Part shown: positions 15,683 through 20,695 of the stretch, in pieces
Numbering within the stretch: the first letter of the stretch is position 1
Layout of the letters: each line of letters starts with the position of its first letter
Source of the DNA: a virus
Direction: 5' to 3' (one strand)
DNA: 20,695 nt
Virus record (IMG/VR): IMGVR_UViG_3300007344_000336
Location: 1 to 20,695 of that record
Program-made: the position numbers and the translations under genes
Notes under the pieces: model-generated
The model's database searches: none
The model's input: only the letters and a program-made list of their open reading frames with translations
What the model was told of the DNA's origin: nothing

Positions 15683-15689
15683 GTATCTC

Positions 15690-17339
15690 CTATGTTTGAG
15701 GTGGTAGTACTAAATTAACACCATATTTAACATTAAAATTACCTACGTCTTGTTGAGTTTGTAAGTAAGCAAAATCTTGTAAAGCTTGTTCATTGTTAGC
15801 AATTAAGTTCACTACATCATCTGTTATTTCTTGAGGAAGTCTTGCTCTTAATTCTGCATAAGATAATTTCATAACTGGTTTGACAGCAGTTTCATTATTA
15901 TTAGCAGCTACTTCAGAAGTAACTATTTCATCTACTGTTTCATCATCCATGGTACTACCGTCAGCATACTTAACTCTACCTCCGCTAGCATAACCACCTA
16001 TGTATTCAGGTTTTCTAAGACTAGGGCCATATACTGTTGAGAAACCTGGAAGTTTTGAAAGACCTCTAATATACTCTGTGCTTTTAAGTAAATTATCTTG
16101 TTCGGCTTTAGTTAAAGTTTCACCTCTTTCTACTTTACCCTGTAAGGTATTTATTTTTTGAATGTTTTTACTTATGTCTTCACTTTCTTTAGAAAGTCTT
16201 GTTTTGGATAGAGCTTCATCAAATTTATCTTCTCTAAAATAGTTAGAAAGGGTTCTTTCTTTAATTTGATCTTTTGTTAAACCATCGTAAAGAGTTTCTC
16301 CACTAGGACCTTTAGTAATGTTTTTAGCTGTTTTAACTGCAGACTCAACTCTAGCGTTAATCATTCTTTCTGCTGCATCTGGTTTACCGGCTTTTATTTG
16401 TTCGCGTTCTTTTTCTTTAAATCGTTTATAAGCTTCTAAAGTAACTGCCTTATCTTCTTTTCTTCTAGTCGCAGCAATACCCGCACCTAATTCTCTTGCT
16501 TTTGCTAATTTTTTATTAATTCCCCCCTTAACTGCTAAGGACTCTGCAAGAAGTAATGCCATTTCTCCCTTACTATATTTCTCATCTTTTAGTAAATCTT
16601 TTATAAACTCTGCTTCTTTTTTTACTTCTTCTTTAGCAGAAGACATACCTTCTTTTTCTTCAGAAGGTGGAGGTGTTATTTTTTCTTTAACTTCAGGTTT
16701 ACGATCAGGTATCTCTGTTAAATAATCTGAAAAATCTTCTGTAGGTATTTCAGTGTCTTTTCCTGTGTCTTTTCTTTTTGCTAATATTTCTCTAGATTTT
16801 GCTGTTCCCATAGCTCGTAGCACAGAATCAGGAAGTTGTTCTATACCTAATGGAGTTCCTGTTTCATTTAACGTTTTTAATGTTTCAGCATATTTTGTGT
16901 AATCATCTCCAGCAGAATCAACTCCAGCAGTTTCATCAAAAACACCACTTTCGTTCATTGATTTCATATATTCTAATGCTTCTACGGTTTTAGGTCTATT
17001 TAAATAAGCAAGACCTGCAACTGGTGCAAAAGTAGATCCCATTAAACCTAGACCAGCTAAACCTCTTCCGATACCTATACCAGATGGTTTCGGTTGATTT
17101 ACTACTGTAAGAGCTCTTCCTGTTGGTTGCGGTTGATTTACTACTGTAAGAGCTCTTCCTGTTGGTGTTTGACCAGAAAACATTCCACCCGTACCTGTTA
17201 ATCTAGAATCTACTCCTTGAAGTGATCCGCTACCTAAAGCAAAATTAGACCTTGGTTCAACATAAGACATGATCCCTGATCCCTGGGCCGCGCTTCCCCC
17301 TTTACGGAACATGGGTCTTTTTAAAACTCTATTGTACAT
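15690..17339 (-). CDS. virion/assembly-associated protein with N-terminal MFRKGG motif (549 aa)
   Basis: Residues 9-30 (PMFRKGG...GIMSYVEPR) form a motif I associate with uncultured marine phage virion proteins. A 13-residue unit, PTGRALTVVNQPQ, is repeated in tandem at 59-71 and 72-84. One hydrophobic Gly-rich segment lies at about 86-112. A long Lys/Glu-rich charged region (about 190-430) is probably mostly helical. GGRVKYADGS (453-462) is a variant of the shared GGRxGY signature. The C-terminal 60 residues (SYAELRARLPQEI to YGVNLVLPPQ) look like a separate small domain. It overlaps the upstream 289-aa gene by one base (TAATG). Likely structural or ejection-related; no enzyme motif seen. 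Confidence 0.65.
   Translation of the reverse strand: MYNRVLKRPMFRKGGSAAQGSGIMSYVEPRSNFALGSGSLQGVDSRLTGTGGMFSGQTPTGRALTVVNQPQPTGRALTVVNQPKPSGIGIGRGLAGLGLMGSTFAPVAGLAYLNRPKTVEALEYMKSMNESGVFDETAGVDSAGDDYTKYAETLKTLNETGTPLGIEQLPDSVLRAMGTAKSREILAKRKDTGKDTEIPTEDFSDYLTEIPDRKPEVKEKITPPPSEEKEGMSSAKEEVKKEAEFIKDLLKDEKYSKGEMALLLAESLAVKGGINKKLAKARELGAGIAATRRKEDKAVTLEAYKRFKEKEREQIKAGKPDAAERMINARVESAVKTAKNITKGPSGETLYDGLTKDQIKERTLSNYFREDKFDEALSKTRLSKESEDISKNIQKINTLQGKVERGETLTKAEQDNLLKSTEYIRGLSKLPGFSTVYGPSLRKPEYIGGYASGGRVKYADGSTMDDETVDEIVTSEVAANNNETAVKPVMKLSYAELRARLPQEITDDVVNLIANNEQALQDFAYLQTQQDVGNFNVKYGVNLVLPPQT
17091..17166 (-). repeat. 39-bp perfect tandem duplication inside the 549-aa gene
   Basis: The 37 bases at 17091-17127 recur exactly at 17130-17166, an offset of 39 bases (13 codons), so frame is kept. 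The lack of even silent differences within the shared 37 bases points to a recent slippage duplication. It encodes the PTGRALTVVNQP[QK] repeat. Confidence 0.9.
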
Positions 17340-18208
17340 TATTTACCGAATAAACTTCCTAAGCCGTAAACAGTAGCAGCTCCAGAAAGTGCTTGACTTA
17401 AAGGACTAGCTGTTCCAGCTCCTTGTTGTTGAGTCATGTAAGCTTGAGGTTGTCCTGCCAATAATCCTCCTGTTACAGAACTTAAAAATTGTAATCTATT
17501 ATATGGTTCATAAGCCGCTAACTGTCCAGCTTGAGCTTGAGCATCTCTAATAGCTTGTTCGTAAGCTAAGTTAGAAGTTCCAGTAGCACCTAACTGTTGA
17601 ATTCCTGATTGTGCTAATGAAGGTTGTAATGAAGCAAGACCCGCTTGTTGTTGTTGAGCAACAGCCGCAGCTTGTTGTGCTTGACCAAAACCTTGTTGTT
17701 GTAATTGTGCTTGTAGTAAAGCTCTGTTTAAATCTGATTGTGATTGATATTCTGCTGCTTGAATTTCACCTCTTCCTTGACCAAAAGCACCTTGAGCAAC
17801 TTGTTGTGCTGCTAATGGTTGCATTCCTTTTTGTGCTTGAATATCAAATTGTTTTAATGTCGTGTCTATTACATCTTGTTGATAAGGAGACATGAAAGAC
17901 TGATAAGCTTGTGGTCCAGAGTAAGCTGCTGCTTGTTGTAGATAAGGTTGATATCCTGCAACACCTGTTCCCGCACCAGCACCTGTAACAGAACCTGTAG
18001 TAGGATCAAAAGTTAATGTACCAAGTCCAGCTTGTGTTGCTGCTTGTTGTTGTGCAGCTTGTGTTAATACGTTTTGTCCAGCAATCGTTGGAGCAAATTT
18101 AGTAGTATCAACTGGTTGACCGGTTAACTGAGTAGTAAGATCTAATAATGTTTGTCCAGCGGCCTCTAAATAAGGTGCTGGTCTTGATATCGTTGTTTGT
18201 TCGGCCAT
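17339..18208 (-). CDS. Gln/Ala-rich virion protein, probable ejection or tail-associated (289 aa)
   Basis: A 289-aa protein dominated by Gln, Ala and Gly. A helical core (about 100-200) carries FMSPYQQDVIDTTLKQFD (105-122), GAFGQGRGEIQAAEY (140-154) and LQAQLQQQGFGQAQ (165-178). This series resembles a widespread phage family with [Y]-x-x-[D]VxDxTL and GAFGxxR motifs, found among tail and ejection genes. The C-terminus (about 233-289) has a Gly-rich weakly hydrophobic segment ending LGSLFGK. No Cys and no catalytic motif. Both ends overlap neighbours by one base (TAATG), so it is translated in step with the 612- and 549-aa proteins, as expected for parts of one virion structure. Exact role unknown. 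Confidence 0.65.
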   Translation of the reverse strand: MAEQTTISRPAPYLEAAGQTLLDLTTQLTGQPVDTTKFAPTIAGQNVLTQAAQQQAATQAGLGTLTFDPTTGSVTGAGAGTGVAGYQPYLQQAAAYSGPQAYQSFMSPYQQDVIDTTLKQFDIQAQKGMQPLAAQQVAQGAFGQGRGEIQAAEYQSQSDLNRALLQAQLQQQGFGQAQQAAAVAQQQQAGLASLQPSLAQSGIQQLGATGTSNLAYEQAIRDAQAQAGQLAAYEPYNRLQFLSSVTGGLLAGQPQAYMTQQQGAGTASPLSQALSGAATVYGLGSLFGK

Positions 18209-20046
18209 TATACTAATTTTCCTTCCAACATTTTCATTGTGTTATACATTTTTTGTGCTCCTTTTTGAACACTTCCACCACCAGCTGCTCTCACAGCATC
18301 AGCAGTAAATACAAATTCATTTTTAGATAACATTGCTGGAACGTCATCTGCCTTTTCTTTTACACCAATCGGAACAAAACCGCCAGTATTTCTATAGTCT
18401 AATTCAGTAATACCACCTTCATTTCTTCTAACTGGTACTTCGGATCCCATTGCATATCCCATTCGTTCATATCTAGGTGCTTGTTTATAGTCATATTTTT
18501 GATAAAATCTTCTCCTACCTTCTCTTTTATCTTCTACTTTATTTTGATAATCCATAGGCATTTTATCAAATTCTCTATAATTAAGTTCTGGGTTAGGTTC
18601 ACCAAAGAAAAATACATCTTCTCCAGTTTTTCTCATTAATTGTAATAAATAAGGATCGCTTTCATAATTAGATTTTTTCATACCTTTAGTTTCTTTTTCA
18701 GGTAAAGTAATACTAGGAGCTTCTGAAGTTAATCGTAACCATTCATTTTTAGTGATAGGTTCTCCTTTTTCATTTCTATAAATAACCCCTGATCCCTGGT
18801 CCGTTGGAGACATATATTGTTTATCTTCATCTTCTTGAGTTCTTCGTAAAAATTCTTCTTTTGTAATAGGTTCTTCTGTATCTGGATCTCTATAAATAAC
18901 ACCAGAATCTTCATCTGTTAAAGAAACAATACCTTCTCTAGGTGTTCCATTTTCATAACCAATTCTTCCACCATTAGCTTGACCAAGTACATCTTTAATC
19001 ATTTGATCAGATGCTCCTGTAATGCTTTTAATAGTATCTATATCTGCTCCTCTTTTGCTCATATCTTTAATTTGTGCAATTCTTCTATTAATAATTTCTT
19101 GAGAAGGTGTATTTTCTTCTGCTGATGGTTTGGTTCCATCTCCATAACCAATTCTTCCACCATTAGCTTTACTTTCAATACCGAAAGAAGAAGCAGGTAA
19201 ATTACCTTGGTATTTAGACATGTACTTATCTCTCTCAGCATTATATGCTGCTTCATCAAATTCTTCTAAACCAGCTTCATCAGCAGCTTTCTTAGCATCC
19301 AGATAACTTGGGATAGTAACTAAGGTTGCTAACAATGCTGTTTTGTCTAATTTAGATCCTACAATATCACCTTCTTTGTTTGTAATAGGATTGGTGTAAA
19401 TATCTTTTAATGCTTTACCACCTAATTCTGTTGCTGCACTTCCCATTTTAGTAAAATCACCGCTAAATAAATCTTTAGCTATATCCATGTAACCTCTAGA
19501 TTGTGCCGGAGTTTGAGATAATTGTTTTACCACATCTGTGGTTGATCCTAAATTAGTAGCTGCTTGGTCTTGTAAGTATGTTTGTGCTTGAGTAAGTTGA
19601 TTTGGATCAGCAGCAAATTGAGCTTGTCCAAACATAGGTGCGCCTGACACAGGTGAAGTAAATGTTTGACCTAAGCCAGACATAATACCACCAGAAAAAC
19701 TTACATTTGAAAAAGGATTAAAACCTTGTTGAAAACCTGCTCCACCAATACCTCTAGCTAATTGTCCACCACCATAGGTAAGTAAACCTCTTTTTAAAGA
19801 AGAACCAATACTACCCGTTTGATCAAAACCACCAATACCGGCCATATATCCTGCTAGTAATGGATTAAAAGGTGCTACAAAAGGAGCAGCTTTAACTGCT
19901 ATATCTGCTACCTCATTCGGTATGATATTTCTTACAAATTTTTTAAGTTTACTTCCAAGGCCAAATTTCTCTCTACCATTCTCAGGGGGGAAATAACTAC
20001 CTAGTCCATATAATTGTCTATTCATCTGCATTCTACCAATTGTCAT
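18208..20046 (-). CDS. virion protein with GGRIGY repeats and conserved DVPAMLS/AVRAAGGG C-terminus (612 aa)
   Basis: Regions in order: basic N-terminus (LGSKLKKFVRNIIPNEVA, 30-47); Gly/Ala hydrophobic part (about 50-130); GGRIGY at 296-301; a helical section, about 317-355, reminiscent of a helix-turn-helix; GGRIGY at 359-364; two copies of a roughly 38-residue unit beginning SGVIYR (381 and 419) and containing EPITKxExLR; charged section (450-540); and the C-terminus ADDVPAMLSKNEFVFTADAV (566-585) with AAGGG and KMYNTMKMLEG. That C-terminal pattern is widespread in phage structural proteins. Start is uncertain: ATG 20046 lacks a Shine-Dalgarno, while M6 (20031) or M8 (20025, GGTAGA upstream) would fit a leader. 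Stop overlaps the 289-aa gene (TAATG). Confidence 0.65.
   Translation of the reverse strand: MTIGRMQMNRQLYGLGSYFPPENGREKFGLGSKLKKFVRNIIPNEVADIAVKAAPFVAPFNPLLAGYMAGIGGFDQTGSIGSSLKRGLLTYGGGQLARGIGGAGFQQGFNPFSNVSFSGGIMSGLGQTFTSPVSGAPMFGQAQFAADPNQLTQAQTYLQDQAATNLGSTTDVVKQLSQTPAQSRGYMDIAKDLFSGDFTKMGSAATELGGKALKDIYTNPITNKEGDIVGSKLDKTALLATLVTIPSYLDAKKAADEAGLEEFDEAAYNAERDKYMSKYQGNLPASSFGIESKANGGRIGYGDGTKPSAEENTPSQEIINRRIAQIKDMSKRGADIDTIKSITGASDQMIKDVLGQANGGRIGYENGTPREGIVSLTDEDSGVIYRDPDTEEPITKEEFLRRTQEDEDKQYMSPTDQGSGVIYRNEKGEPITKNEWLRLTSEAPSITLPEKETKGMKKSNYESDPYLLQLMRKTGEDVFFFGEPNPELNYREFDKMPMDYQNKVEDKREGRRRFYQKYDYKQAPRYERMGYAMGSEVPVRRNEGGITELDYRNTGGFVPIGVKEKADDVPAMLSKNEFVFTADAVRAAGGGSVQKGAQKMYNTMKMLEGKLV
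18954..19169 (-). repeat. 27-bp direct repeat encoding the two GGRIGY motifs of the 612-aa protein
   Basis: Copies at 18954-18980 and 19143-19169 are identical over 27 bases and 189 bases (63 codons) apart, in the same frame. They encode ANGGRIGY. Sequence between the copies is unrelated to what follows the second, so this is a repeated motif rather than a recent block duplication. Confidence 0.9.
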
Positions 20047-20054
20047 TGTTAATA

Positions 20055-20083
20055 ATTATAATATAAAAAAGCAGGGAATGAAA
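20055..20083 (-). promoter_or_regulatory. possible promoter for the virion block
   Basis: Minus strand: a perfect -10 TATAAT (20055-20060), 17-nt spacer and a poor -35 TTTCAT (20078-20083, three of six). A start near 20048 would leave almost no leader for ATG 20046 but about 17-23 nt for the downstream ATGs at 20031 or 20025. AT-rich surroundings make a chance match possible. Confidence 0.3.
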
Positions 20084-20087
20084 CCTG
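20064..20087 (-). terminator. weak hairpin plus U-run after the glycosyltransferase gene
   Basis: Minus strand: CAGG and CCTG (20072-20087) flank an 8-nt loop and are followed at once by C and six T. The stem is only 4 bp, so it is at best a leaky terminator. It lies in the 52-nt gap between the glycosyltransferase stop and the 612-aa gene, overlapping the possible promoter. Confidence 0.35.
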
Positions 20088-20098
20088 AAAATGTTACT

Positions 20099-20695
20099 TT
20101 ACTTGGTTTTTTCGTTTTGGTCAATCTTTTTAGTGTGTAATAATTCATCATAAAAGCGACCGATATAAGGATACTCTCCAATATGTGTAATGTAATCCAT
20201 AATATAAATATGGCATTTCCCACCTATATTTGTCCATCTTTGACAAAAAGCAAAGTCTTCTCCATACCATTTTTTACTCTCTTTATCATGCATCGTATCA
20301 AAAAAATTATACATATATTCATGATCCTGTTCTTTACCATTTAAAATAGTCTTTTGATTAATCTTTAAATCTGGATATGATTTCATCATTTTTTGAAAGA
20401 CTTCTGCTTTAATTAACATACATCCAGTAGGAGCATGAGATACTTCCATCACTCCATTTGTCACTTGAATATCTTTAGTAAGATCTCCTATTTTAACAGG
20501 AAACATATTACCATCTTTAGCCATATCTTGTGGATCCTCTACATTGCCTTCTTTCATTCTTCTATGAATTTTATCCCAGGAAACAGTCTTTAATGGATAG
20601 GGACATGCAATGACATCTTTATCTTTTTCCAACATTCTAAAAATAGTATCTGGTTCAAAATCAATATCGGAATCAATAAATAAAAAATGAGAATA
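20099..20695 (-). CDS. phage glycosyltransferase (GT-A type), 5' end cut by window edge
   Basis: The frame has ATG at 20635 but stays open to the right edge. The 20 extra codons read YSHFLFIDSDIDFEPDTIFR, which contains the GT-A DxD-type metal/nucleotide-sugar motif (DSDID). The true gene therefore starts outside the window and the ATG at 20635 is internal (198 codons visible). Downstream are VIACPYPLK, a SHAPTGCMLIKAEVF element, FFDTM and WYGEDFAFCQRW, the last supplying the acidic catalytic region, then an IGG...THIG pattern near the end. This matches phage glycosyltransferases that may modify virion proteins, DNA or the host envelope; substrate cannot be read from sequence. It precedes the virion genes with a 52-nt gap. 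Confidence 0.85.
   Translation of the reverse strand, partial: YSHFLFIDSDIDFEPDTIFRMLEKDKDVIACPYPLKTVSWDKIHRRMKEGNVEDPQDMAKDGNMFPVKIGDLTKDIQVTNGVMEVSHAPTGCMLIKAEVFQKMMKSYPDLKINQKTILNGKEQDHEYMYNFFDTMHDKESKKWYGEDFAFCQRWTNIGGKCHIYIMDYITHIGEYPYIGRFYDELLHTKKIDQNEKTK

Noticed and set aside
17611-17895. 94-codon plus-strand frame inside the 289-aa gene
   Set aside because: A shadow of the Gln/Ala-rich repeats read in antisense (Leu/Val-rich). It has no ribosome site and no homology that I recognise.
1-20695. CRISPR array, tRNA genes, insertion sequences, integrase or attachment site
   Set aside because: I looked on both strands and found no regularly spaced repeats, no cloverleaf-type sequence that I could support, no transposase or recombinase, and no long terminal-type repeats.

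Overview
The window looks like a piece of a tailed-phage genome, most likely from the open-ocean bacterioplankton virosphere. It is AT-rich throughout, almost fully coding, and genes abut or overlap by 1 to 4 bases. The content is phage-typical: a replication module, a virion module full of Gly/Ala/Gln-rich proteins, and host-like auxiliary genes (Hsp20, a SpeD-family pyruvoyl decarboxylase, a glycosyltransferase). A pelagiphage-like podovirus with an alphaproteobacterial (SAR11-type) host fits the composition and gene style. That is an inference: no terminase, portal, capsid, integrase or RNA polymerase gene lies in the window.

Layout. (1) Positions 1-7825, minus strand: a replication operon transcribed right to left. 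It runs from a conserved 117-aa protein through a coiled-coil protein, a putative ssDNA-binding protein, an archaeo-eukaryotic-type primase, a UvrD-like SF1 helicase, a DUF3310 protein and a family A DNA polymerase with proofreading domain. It ends in three small genes, two of them membrane proteins; the last is Cys-rich and cut by the left edge. (2) Positions 7826-9390: a one-gene plus-strand island encoding an SNF2-like helicase, with a divergent promoter region on one side and a two-way terminator on the other. (3) Positions 9393-20695, minus strand: glycosyltransferase (cut by the right edge), four virion/ejection-type proteins of 612, 289, 549 and 1409 aa, a 231-aa Gly-rich protein, an XhlA-like membrane protein, SpeD and Hsp20.

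How it fits together. Primase, SF1 helicase, SSB-like protein, PolA and perhaps the SNF2 protein would form the replisome; no DnaB- or T7-type replicative helicase is seen here. Three minus-strand promoters can be read with a perfect TTGACA -35 box (before the 185-aa/SSB genes, before the 117-aa gene and before hsp20), plus one on the plus strand for the SNF2 gene. This suggests dependence on the host sigma-70 holoenzyme. The SSB promoter carries a perfect 16-bp palindrome that may be an operator. The hsp20 leader carries a possible ROSE-like thermosensor. The virion proteins share a short GGRxGY-type signature.

No intergenic stretch exceeds about 135 bases; the largest (9801-9934) holds the hsp20 promoter and leader. 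I saw no tRNA, rRNA, CRISPR array, insertion sequence or attachment site.
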